A stretch of 64,000 nt of DNA from Mongoliibacter ruber (GTDB lineage: Bacteria > Bacteroidota > Bacteroidia > Cytophagales > Cyclobacteriaceae): positions 48,428 through 112,427 of the forward strand of contig NZ_PVTR01000009.1 in assembly GCF_003003005.1 (NCBI RefSeq), written 5' to 3'. This document shows, one piece after another, positions 18,401 to 26,354 of the stretch (position 1 is its first letter; every line of letters begins with the position of its first letter). The position numbers and the translations under genes are program-made. Below the pieces are notes generated by a model. The model did no database searches. It worked only from the letters and a program-made list of their open reading frames with translations, and was not told the DNA's origin.

Positions 18401-19117
18401 AGCAATAATTTTCTTTCCTTTTTGCCAAATCGTCTTGACAAAATCGTAACCCGAAATAAGGATGAGAAAGAGTAACGAAAAGAAAAAAACCATCAAAGGA
18501 ATATTGTTGGTCTGTCCTATTGCTTGATATCCCTGTTCAAAATTAATGGAAAACAAATATTCATTCTTAGATCCCTTGACATCTACAAAATCATTCCGCT
18601 GTTCGGCACTGATCACAAGTCTGTCATTCCCAAAAACAGATTTATTAAAACCCGAAGGCAGGTATTCATTTTGTATCTCACGGTTATTAAACAATGGGTA
18701 GGTTTGAAAGAGAATGTAACCTTTTTCATTTCGATTGAACCGTCTCATTTTAGAGAAATAGATTCCTTCCCTATCCTGCAGAATCCTGAAGTTCTCTTGT
18801 GCCTTTATATTTTCAAAATCAGGTATGTGAGAAAAATCTGACCAAAAAATCAATTTCCCGCTCTCGTCAAACAAATAGTATTTGTGATAGGAATCAATAC
18901 TGAGATTTGAAAAAGTGAGCGGCTCATCAGGCCTGTTTTGCATAAGAATTTCAATGAAATCCAAATCAAACTCAGCCTCTACTTGATTGATTATTTTTGA
19001 AACTGGTTTCAAAAATTTTTCATCACCCTCTCTATTGCTGAGAATAAAATTCATCGCAAGTAATAGCCCTATACCTAGGACCGCCATTAGTAGGATAAAG
19101 CGCTTTTTCTTCAACAT
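15410..19117 (-). CDS. Large NtrY-like sensor histidine kinase
   Basis: A 1235-residue membrane kinase. It has an N-terminal helix, a periplasmic stretch (about 30-205), a bundle of seven or more helices (about 209-475), a second extracytoplasmic region (about 480-720), helices near 735 and 780, a third sensor region (about 795-925), another helix, a HAMP region, and the kinase core. The phosphorylated His is about residue 1023 (VAHEIKNPLTPMK). The N box is NLIINGIQAV and the G boxes are DNGKGIP and GSGLGLAIAKR. The AHEIKNPLTP block is typical of NtrY-like kinases. No response regulator is adjacent, so its partner is encoded elsewhere. The signal sensed is unknown. Confidence 0.88.
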   Translation of the reverse strand: MLKKKRFILLMAVLGIGLLLAMNFILSNREGDEKFLKPVSKIINQVEAEFDLDFIEILMQNRPDEPLTFSNLSIDSYHKYYLFDESGKLIFWSDFSHIPDFENIKAQENFRILQDREGIYFSKMRRFNRNEKGYILFQTYPLFNNREIQNEYLPSGFNKSVFGNDRLVISAEQRNDFVDVKGSKNEYLFSINFEQGYQAIGQTNNIPLMVFFFSLLFLILISGYDFVKTIWQKGKKIIAVFYASIILFSIRGFMLFFGFPQDYFVFSLFDSSKFASSLFNPSLGDLLLNVICLIIPFAMVLAILLGPSFTEKFYEITSKYKRWYFFVLAYFTSTVLLIGFYSLYINILSNAQWDLNILSIPSFDYFKGISLLLIFFGSAGYLLFTIIALSLVLENRPLSKVYALKILLVFSTPIVIGLSIFNWIYLLVYLTHLLFLISIISFELHKNIFRLGLNTFLTFFFGCLISAIVTGIAAHEVLLERQQQSKIRFGNQQLIENDVMAEFFLSDIMKRISEDIFIKNALTDPLQSKEPIERKIRRIHMTNYFDQYALRVKVFNASGDNVLQRTDEESLQDLRVNYVKSDYVTSVRDLYFIKGTEEIGSNQYFAFIPLYKDDVFSGTVYLELSQIRVLPGSVFPKLLMDQNYQASFNDRYYDFAVYQDGVLQYGVGVFNYRASDLHTSLDNSSLYSSGIYKKQHHHLGVKSDEKVVIVSSPTYSIYYILADISLFFLFYILLTLLSVGIYALLKGLNNFNFNYATKLQMYLNFAFFFPILIISAIILGLLASSYQDELHRQYFQRATLVKDNLSAIMEKQSAGVAEREDFFEEVNNLAGTANIEINVFDKTGYLMTSSQPNIFDKRVVTRYVNPLAMAELIERQNNLVLLEENIGKLNYKAVYSAIRSSDGQNVQAIIAIPFFESENELDILIADVLSNILNIFVLVFIIFLFVSYFVSKNLTFPFKLLTQKLKATDLENNEPMYWPSKDEIGMLVNEYNNMLFKLEASKNVLANTEKESAWREMAKQVAHEIKNPLTPMKLTLQHLLRLQAAGKLDDPQKLKKPVETLITQVDTLSDIATSFSTFAKMPLPKNDLMDFRSVVKSTLELFKNRERGTVTFEDYTENMPLQVVGDDQLFGRVISNLIINGIQAVEGRKKPVVNVYMRELNGKVIVEIKDNGKGIPDDLRDKIFIPNFSTKSEGSGLGLAIAKRGVETAGGDIWFETSVGLGTSFFLSFDLVPHK

Positions 19118-19133
19118 AGATGGAATAAAAGTA

Positions 19134-19167
19134 AAAAAGCAAAGTCTATATTCAAACTTTGCTTTTT
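19134..19167 (-). terminator. Terminator ending the act-cox operon
   Basis: A 12-bp stem AAAAAGCAAAGT/ACTTTGCTTTTT encloses a 10-nt loop, with T runs on both strands. It lies directly after the last gene of the minus-strand respiratory operon (stop at 19171) and before the histidine kinase start at 19117. Confidence 0.8.
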
Positions 19168-19170
19168 ATA

Positions 19171-19434
19171 TCAGAACTTCTCTCCTTGGAAGACAAACTT
19201 TGATTTTCGCTTTTTCGCGTTTTTGTACCACATGTAACCTATTACCATTGCAATCAGGTAAGGCATAATAAACAGGTACAGAATCCCAGTATTCAGACCA
19301 GCACCTACCGATGTTTCTCCTGTATGAACATTATTTTCAACACTAGCCCGGCACATAGCACATTGTGCCAAAGATTGAATTTGGGATATTAATGTAAATA
19401 GAATTGTGAGTAAAAAGCCTTTGATTACTTTCAT
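19171..19434 (-). CDS. Small exported membrane protein, CAMCR motif
   Basis: An 87-residue protein with a signal peptide (to about residue 23, SLAQ), a CAMCRASVENN motif right after the cleavage site, a second hydrophobic helix (about 48-67) and a basic tail (WYKNAKKRKSK). The C-x-x-C pair at the mature N-terminus could bind a metal or form a disulfide. I know similar small proteins at the end of Bacteroidota oxidase operons but no tested function. It is the last gene of the act-cox operon, 31 nt after the DUF420 gene and immediately before the terminator, which suggests a role in oxidase assembly. Confidence 0.7.
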   Translation of the reverse strand: MKVIKGFLLTILFTLISQIQSLAQCAMCRASVENNVHTGETSVGAGLNTGILYLFIMPYLIAMVIGYMWYKNAKKRKSKFVFQGEKF

Positions 19435-19465
19435 ATTAAAACAACGTCTTCTTTCAGAAATTAGT

Positions 19466-20020
19466 TTAGAAGTTGTAATAAGGACTTATCATAAGGTAAA
19501 CCAACACTCCTGTGATGGTTACATATAACCAAATAGGATAAGCATATTTAACAACTTTTTTATGTTTTTGTCTTTGATCTGTATATCCGTAATAGTATGC
19601 TAACAGGATTGGAAACAAGGCAACTGCAGCCAGAATAATATGAGTTATCAGAATAAAGTAGTATACAGATTTGATAAAGCCTTCTCCACCAAATGAAGTG
19701 CTTTCGGCAGCAGCATGATAAATCACATAAGCGACCAAGAAAATAGCACCAAGACCAAACGCAGCTGTCATAGATGCTCTATGTAAAGCAATATTTTTTT
19801 GTTTGATAAAATATAACCCCATGATCAAAGCTATGGTAGCTGCAGAATTGATAACAGCATTCAGATGAGGTAGAAAATATACCCATTCTGAAGCCAAATC
19901 AAGCTTGGAAGGCATGAAAAGCAAAACAGCTACAACTACAGGAACAGCAATCGCAATTACAGTAATCCACTTGATGATCCCCTTATCTCCAGAGGATCCT
20001 ATCACTTCATTTCTTTCCAT
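19466..20020 (-). CDS. DUF420 membrane protein (CtaM-like)
   Basis: A 184-residue protein with five hydrophobic helices and conserved His residues in membrane segments (YFLPHLNAVINS, IYHAAAES, ILITHIILA). DUF420 proteins are found with heme-copper oxidase genes; the Staphylococcus and Bacillus member CtaM is needed for a functional aa3-type quinol oxidase. The start overlaps the SCO1 gene end by 14 nt, implying coupled translation. An assembly role for the caa3 oxidase encoded upstream is likely. Confidence 0.85.
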   Translation of the reverse strand: MERNEVIGSSGDKGIIKWITVIAIAVPVVVAVLLFMPSKLDLASEWVYFLPHLNAVINSAATIALIMGLYFIKQKNIALHRASMTAAFGLGAIFLVAYVIYHAAAESTSFGGEGFIKSVYYFILITHIILAAVALFPILLAYYYGYTDQRQKHKKVVKYAYPIWLYVTITGVLVYLMISPYYNF

Positions 20021-20675
20021 GTAATAATATTTTTGTTTCTAAAATCAATCTGTCAACTTCGTCTCTATTGGTACCACTGTAATATCCACGAATTCTTCCT
20101 TCATCATCTACAAGTACGAATTTGTCACTATGAATAAACTCTTCAGGATCTCCCATTCCATCTAAAGTGGGTAAGATGAAACCACATCTCGCTAAATCAT
20201 AAATGCTTGATTTATCCCCAGTAAGAAAGTGCCACTTTTCCGGGTTTGCATTATGTCTTTCTGCGTATTCAGCTAAAACCTCCGGGGTATCGTATTCAGG
20301 GTCAATAGAAATAGAATAAATTTGAACATTTTCTTCATTTCTAAAAGCATCATCTACCCTTTCCATTTCTGTAGACATCACAGGACAGATACTAGGGCAA
20401 GATGTGAAAAAGAAATCCACAATTGTGATTTTTCCAGTCATTTCTTCTCTGCCTCTAGCTTCTTCAAGTTGAGTAGTCAGATTGAAGTCAGGTATATAAT
20501 GTTGACCGCTTTCCACCACATCGCATTCCTGAAACGGATTTTCAACTCCGTCTTCGTACAATATTGGTATATCATAATGGTTAGTACCAAATGATTTCAA
20601 AAAAACGATGATCAATACAGGTACCATCAGCACACATACCAACACTAGACCTTGTAATATTCTAACTCCTCTCAT
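20007..20675 (-). CDS. SCO1/SenC copper chaperone for CuA
   Basis: A 222-residue protein anchored by an N-terminal helix (about 7-27), with a thioredoxin-fold SCO domain. The copper-binding C93-PSI-C97 motif (FTSCPSICPVM) and a downstream His (EEFIHSDKF) are present. SCO proteins load or reduce the CuA site of oxidase subunit II. The gene belongs to the act-cox operon but is separated from cox4 by a strong terminator (20694-20736), so it may be expressed at a lower level than the structural genes. Confidence 0.9.
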   Translation of the reverse strand: MRGVRILQGLVLVCVLMVPVLIIVFLKSFGTNHYDIPILYEDGVENPFQECDVVESGQHYIPDFNLTTQLEEARGREEMTGKITIVDFFFTSCPSICPVMSTEMERVDDAFRNEENVQIYSISIDPEYDTPEVLAEYAERHNANPEKWHFLTGDKSSIYDLARCGFILPTLDGMGDPEEFIHSDKFVLVDDEGRIRGYYSGTNRDEVDRLILETKILLHGKK

Positions 20676-20693
20676 AATATTTTAAGAGTAAAC

Positions 20694-20736
20694 AAAAAAG
20701 TAGGTTGAAGTGTCACACCCCAACCTACTTTTTTTT
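20694..20736 (-). terminator. Strong terminator inside the respiratory operon
   Basis: A 14-bp perfect inverted repeat AAAAAAGTAGGTTG/CAACCTACTTTTTT with a 13-nt loop, usable on both strands. It sits after cox4 (stop 20755) and ends only about 19 nt before the SCO1 start at 20675, leaving no clear room for a new promoter. Partial read-through would reduce the level of the assembly-factor genes compared with oxidase subunits. Confidence 0.8.
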
Positions 20737-20754
20737 ATAAATTAATTTAATTCT

Positions 20755-21084
20755 TTACCACCTGATCATAAAGATATCACTTCCTTCTCTCATCAACGCA
20801 ATCACCAACCATACAAGGAAGATAAGAGGAACAATGATTGAATAGAACAAAGGTTTTGCCTCTTCTCCAAGGTGCATAAACTCCATCATGATATATTTTG
20901 CTTTCCAAATTGTCAATCCGATAAAGATCGCATAAAGCAATAGACCTCTAGGAAGGGTAAAAGCGAATACAAACTCTACTGCTGTTAGCAATAAAAGGAT
21001 GAGAGCTGTTTTCCAGATCTTTTTGATTTTCTCTTCATCTCTAGGAATTACATTCAAGGATGATTTATTTTCATTAGTTGCCAT
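20755..21084 (-). CDS. ctaF: Cytochrome c oxidase subunit IV
   Basis: A 109-residue protein with three hydrophobic helices (about 27-47, 50-68 and 82-101) and the pattern KIWKTALILLLLTAVEFVFA / KAKYIMMEFMHLGEE, typical of the bacterial oxidase subunit IV (COX4_pro, CtaF/CyoD-like). It follows the COX3 gene by 19 nt. It is a structural rather than catalytic subunit. Confidence 0.88.
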   Translation of the reverse strand: MATNENKSSLNVIPRDEEKIKKIWKTALILLLLTAVEFVFAFTLPRGLLLYAIFIGLTIWKAKYIMMEFMHLGEEAKPLFYSIIVPLIFLVWLVIALMREGSDIFMIRW

Positions 21085-21103
21085 AATGCTATGTTTTAAT
21101 AAT

Positions 21104-21880
21104 TTAGATCAAATAGAAGAAGGTAAATACAAATACCCAAACAAGGTCTACAAAGTGCCAGTAAAGACCAATTTTCTCTACCATTTCATAGTGACCTCTT
21201 CTTTCATAAACTCCTACCGCTGATTGATAAAAAGCAAGGAATAAGAGGAATACACCTATTGTAACGTGGAAACCATGAAAACCTGTAATGAAAAAGAACA
21301 GTTGTGCAAATGCAGCTGGACCGTATTCATTCACGGCTAAGTTGGCACCATATATAGTTTCAGATACTACTCTGCCGAGGTTGTTCACATATGTAATCAT
21401 TGATCCACTGTCAGTACCGTGGATAAAGTGAGACCATTCCCAAGCTTGGCAGCTAAGGAAGGTAATACCACCCAATAAAGTCCACAATAACCATTTAGTC
21501 ACATCGGCTCTGTCATTCCTATGACCGGCTTCAACAGCCAATACCATGGTGACAGAACTCATGATCAATATAAATGTCATCAAACCTACGAAGGCCAATG
21601 GAATATGAAACCCATGTAAAAAAGGAAGCGCATCAAATACCAATTCAGGAACTGGCCAATATTCATTTGAACCTACAAAAACATCTTCAGGCCCAGCATA
21701 TGTGGGATAAGACACCCTGATTGCAGCATAAGCTGTCAAAAAGGCGGCAAATGTAAAGATATCTGAAAGAAGGAAAAACCACATCATTAGTTTTCCATAG
21801 CTGGCTTTGAGTGGCTCGTTACCACCTCCCCAGATTCCTCTTTTGGAGCTCACTCCAACAGCAGTCGCAGTCGTTGACAT
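21104..21880 (-). CDS. ctaE: Cytochrome c oxidase subunit III (larger copy)
   Basis: A 258-residue protein with seven hydrophobic helices. COX3 hallmarks include the lipid-binding cleft motifs near the middle (CQAWEWSHFIHGTDSGS) and FFITGFHGFHVTIGVFLL, and the C-terminal YWHFVDLVWVFVFTFFYL. The subunit supports proton uptake and stability of subunit I. It is the second of two adjacent COX3 genes, 23 nt after the shorter one; both are complete, so they probably form different positions in the complex or replace the single longer subunit found elsewhere. Confidence 0.92.
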   Translation of the reverse strand: MSTTATAVGVSSKRGIWGGGNEPLKASYGKLMMWFFLLSDIFTFAAFLTAYAAIRVSYPTYAGPEDVFVGSNEYWPVPELVFDALPFLHGFHIPLAFVGLMTFILIMSSVTMVLAVEAGHRNDRADVTKWLLWTLLGGITFLSCQAWEWSHFIHGTDSGSMITYVNNLGRVVSETIYGANLAVNEYGPAAFAQLFFFITGFHGFHVTIGVFLLFLAFYQSAVGVYERRGHYEMVEKIGLYWHFVDLVWVFVFTFFYLI

Positions 21881-21903
21881 ATGAATTAAAATTTACTTTA
21901 TTT

Positions 21904-22485
21904 TTAATGATTCAATAACAAGAACATAAATAGATAAATCCAAAGACCACCTAAGAAGTGCCAATAGGTGACACACATTTCCATTGTATCTAGATTCTTG
22001 GAGTGGACTTTATATCTAAAGGACGAAATTAACACAATAATTAGAAAAATCACACCGCTTACCAAGTGTAATGCATGAAGTCCAGTGAAAACATATAAAA
22101 ATGATCCAGCTGGATTCCCAACAAAAAACACATCTCTATCTATTAAAGCTATCCAACTGTACCATTGACCAATCAGGAACGCAAAACCTAAAACTGAGGT
22201 TAAAATCATACCTAACCTGACTTTGGAAAGTTCATCTTTAGTAGCTGAGTAGTAGGCATAATGCAATGTAATACTGCTTAATACAATGATCCCTGTGGTA
22301 TAATAGAAGATATCAGGCAATTCAAATTCGAGCCAATTTCCTTCAGCCTGACGTACAATGTACGCACTGGTCAAAGAAGCAAATATCATCACAACAGTCA
22401 CAATGAAAAGCCAAAGGGCAAACTTCTTTGGATGCATGGAAATGGGCTGTTCAGCACCTTCTATGTAAGCATATTTTTCTTCCAT
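21904..22485 (-). CDS. Cytochrome c oxidase subunit III (shorter copy)
   Basis: A 193-residue COX3 family protein with five hydrophobic helices, including FTGLHALHLVSGVIFLI and the terminal YWHFLGGLWIYLFMFLLL. It lacks the two N-terminal helices of the seven-helix form and resembles five-helix subunit III of caa3 and bo3 types. It lies 3 nt after ctaB. The tandem arrangement with the larger COX3 is typical of Bacteroidota caa3 operons. Confidence 0.9.
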   Translation of the reverse strand: MEEKYAYIEGAEQPISMHPKKFALWLFIVTVVMIFASLTSAYIVRQAEGNWLEFELPDIFYYTTGIIVLSSITLHYAYYSATKDELSKVRLGMILTSVLGFAFLIGQWYSWIALIDRDVFFVGNPAGSFLYVFTGLHALHLVSGVIFLIIVLISSFRYKVHSKNLDTMEMCVTYWHFLGGLWIYLFMFLLLNH

Positions 22486-22488
22486 GAT

Positions 22489-23391
22489 CTATATTTTATC
22501 CAATAAGTAAGCTATTTGCACGATCGGCAAATACAAGAATGAGCCAAACATGATTTTCAATGCTGATTTTCTAGAACAATCTCTCATCAGTGAGAAAGTT
22601 TGAGCTAAGAACAAAACGCCGCAAATCGTAACCACAACAGCTGAATTGATGCCAGTCAGGCCGAAGTACATTGGCAACAAACCCAAGGGTATCAAAAACA
22701 GGGTATAAATCATTATTTGAATAGCAGTATTCAGATCTTTTTTCCCACCACTAGGCAATAACTTAAATCCCGCTCTTTTATAATCTTCATCACTCACCCA
22801 AGCAATGGCCCAGAAATGTGGGAATTGCCAGATAAATTGAATCCCGAATATAATAATAGCTTCTACACTAATGGCTCCTGTAGCAGCTGTCCAACCCAAC
22901 AATGGAGGCATTGCACCCGGAATCGCTCCTACAAAGACAGCGATTGGTCCAACACGCTTCAAAGGTGTATATACAAATATATACAGCACCATACTTAACA
23001 CTCCAAGTAAAGTAGTAAGTGGATTGGTAAAAAACCAAAGTATCGAAATTCCTAAGAAGCCAGTGATGAAAGTAAACAAATACGCTTCTTGAAGAGATAT
23101 TTGCTTCATTGGTAAAGGACGCTTTTCTGTCCTTTTCATCAACTTATCATATTCCTTTTCAAGAATTTCGTTTGCCGCACCGGAAGCTCCAGTGATCAAA
23201 AACCCTCCTATCATAAGTGCAAAAAACGCAACCCATGAAAATATAGCTCCCGTATCTCCTAGAATAAAACCAAATACAGCTGAGAAAGTAACCAAGGCTG
23301 ACAACCTAAGTTTAATCAACTCTAAGTAAGCTTTTACCCTAAAAACTAGAGCATCAATTAATGACTGTTCTGATATATTAATAGTTCTCAT
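22489..23391 (-). CDS. ctaB: Heme O synthase (protoheme IX farnesyltransferase)
   Basis: A 300-residue UbiA-family prenyltransferase that adds a farnesyl group to heme B, giving heme O. It has about nine helices and the polyprenyl-diphosphate binding motif NEILEKEYDKLMKRTEKRPLP around residues 74-94 (the D-x-x-M-x-R-T-x-x-R-P-L-P signature), plus the second Asp-rich motif WVSDEDYKRAG. The start overlaps ctaA by 14 nt. It works with CtaA to make heme A for the oxidase encoded in the same operon. Confidence 0.95.
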   Translation of the reverse strand: MRTINISEQSLIDALVFRVKAYLELIKLRLSALVTFSAVFGFILGDTGAIFSWVAFFALMIGGFLITGASGAANEILEKEYDKLMKRTEKRPLPMKQISLQEAYLFTFITGFLGISILWFFTNPLTTLLGVLSMVLYIFVYTPLKRVGPIAVFVGAIPGAMPPLLGWTAATGAISVEAIIIFGIQFIWQFPHFWAIAWVSDEDYKRAGFKLLPSGGKKDLNTAIQIMIYTLFLIPLGLLPMYFGLTGINSAVVVTICGVLFLAQTFSLMRDCSRKSALKIMFGSFLYLPIVQIAYLLDKI

Positions 23392-24469
23392 GAACTGAAG
23401 TATCTAATTGTAATTTTTTCTGGTCACTCAGCTGTAACAACAATATAAACTGAATGCCAATAATCAATGAACCAAATAACAAATGAATTGGCTGAAGAAA
23501 AGCGGGAACAGCAAAATAAGCCATTCCAACACCTGTAGCTATTTCAATTGCAATAATTCCTACTAGAATCAAAGACCAATTATAGAGTAATGTCTTTCTT
23601 AACGAGTACTTATAAACCTTATAAATAAATAGAAGATGTATACCCAATAATACAAGTGAATAAGACCTATGTATAAGGAAAGGTAAACCTAATCTATCCA
23701 CCCATTCAGATCTCAGCAAATAACCAAGCTCAAAGGCAACTTTATCTATCTCTTCCCTTACTTGAGTACCAAGTACAATTTGTACAAGCATCAAAACAAA
23801 GCCTACTAAGAGAATATAGTAAAGCCTTTTTGGTTTTTCCGTTGCATAATTAGTCTTGAAAGCCAATCTATATGACCTGTAATAAGTATATAGAAGTAAA
23901 CAAACTATGACAAGAGCCAAAACCATGTGCAAAGTTATCATCCAAGGAAGAAGGTTGGTAGACACAACAATCGACCCTATCCATGCCTGGAATAGAACAA
24001 GGAACAGATTGAAAACTGAAATGATGGTAATAGTCTTATCTGTTTTCCATAAAGACAATGACCTATAGACTGTCAATAAGACAAGTATACCAATAACAGC
24101 ACCAACAAGTCTATTCAAGTATTCAATCCACGTTTTCACGGGATTAAACTCTTCTTCAATTAGAATCGACTTATCATTCCTGATTTCGTCAGCCTTCTTT
24201 TGAAAACCTAAACTTTCCAACTGAGCAACAAACTTGTTATTTTTCTCAACCCTTTTGGCTAAGTATATGTCCTGATAATCGTTTGGGAGCTGATTCACGC
24301 TGGTAGGCGGAACCAAACTCCCAAAACATTTTGGCCAGTCGGGACATCCCATTCCAGAACCTGTGCTCCGGACTATCCCTCCAACTAATATCAGAAAATA
24401 AACAGCTATCACAGTAATCAAACTGATACTGCGAAAGCTGTTAATTGATTTAAGAATTTGTAGATTCAT
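23378..24469 (-). CDS. ctaA: Heme A synthase (COX15/CtaA)
   Basis: A 363-residue eight-helix protein that oxidises the methyl group of heme O to formyl. It begins with the family motif GGIVRSTGSGMGCPDWPKCFG (residues about 31-51), then EYLNRLVGAVIG, a His-bearing ITLHMVLALV helix, and a second-half HRSYSLVLLGIHLLF with PIHLLFGSLIIG; these histidines bind heme. It is the longer type with an inserted loop after the first helix. The start overlaps the end of cox1 by 20 nt and the end overlaps ctaB by 14 nt, so the three are tightly coupled. Confidence 0.95.
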   Translation of the reverse strand: MNLQILKSINSFRSISLITVIAVYFLILVGGIVRSTGSGMGCPDWPKCFGSLVPPTSVNQLPNDYQDIYLAKRVEKNNKFVAQLESLGFQKKADEIRNDKSILIEEEFNPVKTWIEYLNRLVGAVIGILVLLTVYRSLSLWKTDKTITIISVFNLFLVLFQAWIGSIVVSTNLLPWMITLHMVLALVIVCLLLYTYYRSYRLAFKTNYATEKPKRLYYILLVGFVLMLVQIVLGTQVREEIDKVAFELGYLLRSEWVDRLGLPFLIHRSYSLVLLGIHLLFIYKVYKYSLRKTLLYNWSLILVGIIAIEIATGVGMAYFAVPAFLQPIHLLFGSLIIGIQFILLLQLSDQKKLQLDTSVHENY

Positions 24470-26339
24470 TAGCGACTAAAACGGCCTCCTCATCAGCGAT
24501 AATCTCCTTCTCTAATTTTACCAATTCTTGCTCATGCGGCAAGTTAGATTCAGGAGTAGCGGACAACGGAACTGTTTGTGGAATATAATCCTCAGCAGCT
24601 CCAGGCTTGGAATAATCATATGGCCATCTGTAAACAGATGGAATCTCTCCAGGCCAGTTACCATGCTGTGGATGCAAAGGAGTTGTCCATTCCAATGTGT
24701 TTGATCTCCATGGATTAAGTGTCGCAACTCTTCCTTTATACATTGAATAGAAGAAGTTGAATAAGAAGATCAATTGAGCAGCAAATGTTAAAATCGCAGC
24801 GACTGAAACAAACAAATTCAGATCAGTATACATGTTGGTAAATTCAAAGCCAGTCCAAGAATAGTATCTTCTTGGGAAGCCGGCAATACCAATATAGTGC
24901 ATAGGGAAGAATACTAAGTATACCCCGATAAACGTAGCCCAGAAATGGATATATCCAAGACGAGCATCCATCATCCTACCAAACATTTTAGGGAACCAAT
25001 GATATACACCTGCCATCAATCCAAAGAAAGAGGCTGAACCCATTACAAGGTGGAAGTGAGCTACTACAAAGTATGTATCATGTAGCTGAATATCAATTGC
25101 CGAGTTTCCAAGGAAAATACCGGTCAAACCACCGGATATAAAGAAGGAAACCAATCCAATTGAAAACAACATACCAGGAGTAAAGATCAAATTACCTCTC
25201 CACAATGTTGTCAGATAATTGAACACTTTTACAGCAGATGGGATAGCAATAATTAATGTCAAGAACATAAAGATGGAACCCAAGAAAGGATTCATCCCTG
25301 AAACAAACATGTGGTGAGCCCATACTACAAACGATAGAATGGTAATACCAAGCATGGAAATAATCATGGCTTTGTAACCAAATATCGGTTTCCTTGCATT
25401 GGTAGCTATAACCTCTGAAGTAATACCTAATGCAGGCAACAATACAATGTAAACTTCAGGGTGACCAAGGAACCAGAATAAATGCTGATACAAAACAGGG
25501 CTACCACCAGTATTTGGCAAAGCTTCGCCTCCAATATAAATATCAGATAGGTAGAAACTAGTGCCGAAACTTCTATCAAATACCAACAATAAAGCGGCAG
25601 AGAACAAAACAGGGAAGGACAATAGACCAATAACAGCCGTTAAGAAGAAAGCCCAGATTGTCAAAGGCAATCTAGAGAAAGACATACCTTTTGTCCTCAA
25701 GTTAATAACCGTTGTTATATAATTGATACCTCCAAGTAGAGACGAAGCAATAAAGAAGGTCATCGCTATTAACCACAATGTCATACCCAAACCAGAACCT
25801 GGAATTGCTTGCTCTAGTGCAGAAAGAGGAGGATAAACAACCCAACCACCTCCAGCAGGACCTGTCTCGATAAATAGAGAGATGAACATAATCACTCCGG
25901 ATACAAAGAAGAACCAGTAAGACAACATGTTCATAAAGCCAGATGCCATATCCCTTGCCCCAATTTGCAATGGGATAAGGAAATTTGAGAATGTTCCTGA
26001 CAGACCTGCTGTAAGAACAAAGAATACCATTATAGTGCCGTGCATCGTCACCAATGCAAGATAAAATTCTGGATCAAGTGCACCGTCCGGAGTAATCCAT
26101 CCACCTAGAATAGGCCGCAACCATTCTAGACTCATATCTGGAAAACCCAATTGAAGTCTAAATATCAATGATAAAAGACCTCCAATTATTGCCCAAAAAA
26201 TACCAGTAACCAGAAATTGCTTACCGATCATTTTATGGTCAGTACTGAAAATGTACTTGGTGATAAAATTGTCGTGATGCTCGTGATCATGATGATCGTG
26301 AGCTGCATCACTATGAGAAGCTACACTAGCTGTTGCCAT
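24450..26339 (-). CDS. ctaD: Cytochrome c oxidase subunit I
   Basis: The 629-residue catalytic subunit of the caa3-type oxidase. A His-rich leader (HDHHDHEHHDN) precedes twelve helices. It has the heme a ligand in TMHGTIMVFF, the CuB His and cross-linked Tyr in WFLGHPEVYIVLLP, the CuB pair in VVWAHHMFVSGMNP, and the heme a3/a ligands in HDTYFVVAHFHLVMG. The glutamate of the D channel is not in the canonical position: the HPEVY block is followed directly by the type A/B-distinguishing region, which I cannot classify with confidence. The C-terminus carries an acidic extension. It follows cox2 by 15 nt. Confidence 0.97.
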   Translation of the reverse strand: MATASVASHSDAAHDHHDHEHHDNFITKYIFSTDHKMIGKQFLVTGIFWAIIGGLLSLIFRLQLGFPDMSLEWLRPILGGWITPDGALDPEFYLALVTMHGTIMVFFVLTAGLSGTFSNFLIPLQIGARDMASGFMNMLSYWFFFVSGVIMFISLFIETGPAGGGWVVYPPLSALEQAIPGSGLGMTLWLIAMTFFIASSLLGGINYITTVINLRTKGMSFSRLPLTIWAFFLTAVIGLLSFPVLFSAALLLVFDRSFGTSFYLSDIYIGGEALPNTGGSPVLYQHLFWFLGHPEVYIVLLPALGITSEVIATNARKPIFGYKAMIISMLGITILSFVVWAHHMFVSGMNPFLGSIFMFLTLIIAIPSAVKVFNYLTTLWRGNLIFTPGMLFSIGLVSFFISGGLTGIFLGNSAIDIQLHDTYFVVAHFHLVMGSASFFGLMAGVYHWFPKMFGRMMDARLGYIHFWATFIGVYLVFFPMHYIGIAGFPRRYYSWTGFEFTNMYTDLNLFVSVAAILTFAAQLIFLFNFFYSMYKGRVATLNPWRSNTLEWTTPLHPQHGNWPGEIPSVYRWPYDYSKPGAAEDYIPQTVPLSATPESNLPHEQELVKLEKEIIADEEAVLVANESTNS

Positions 26340-26354
26340 AATTATTTAATTTAA

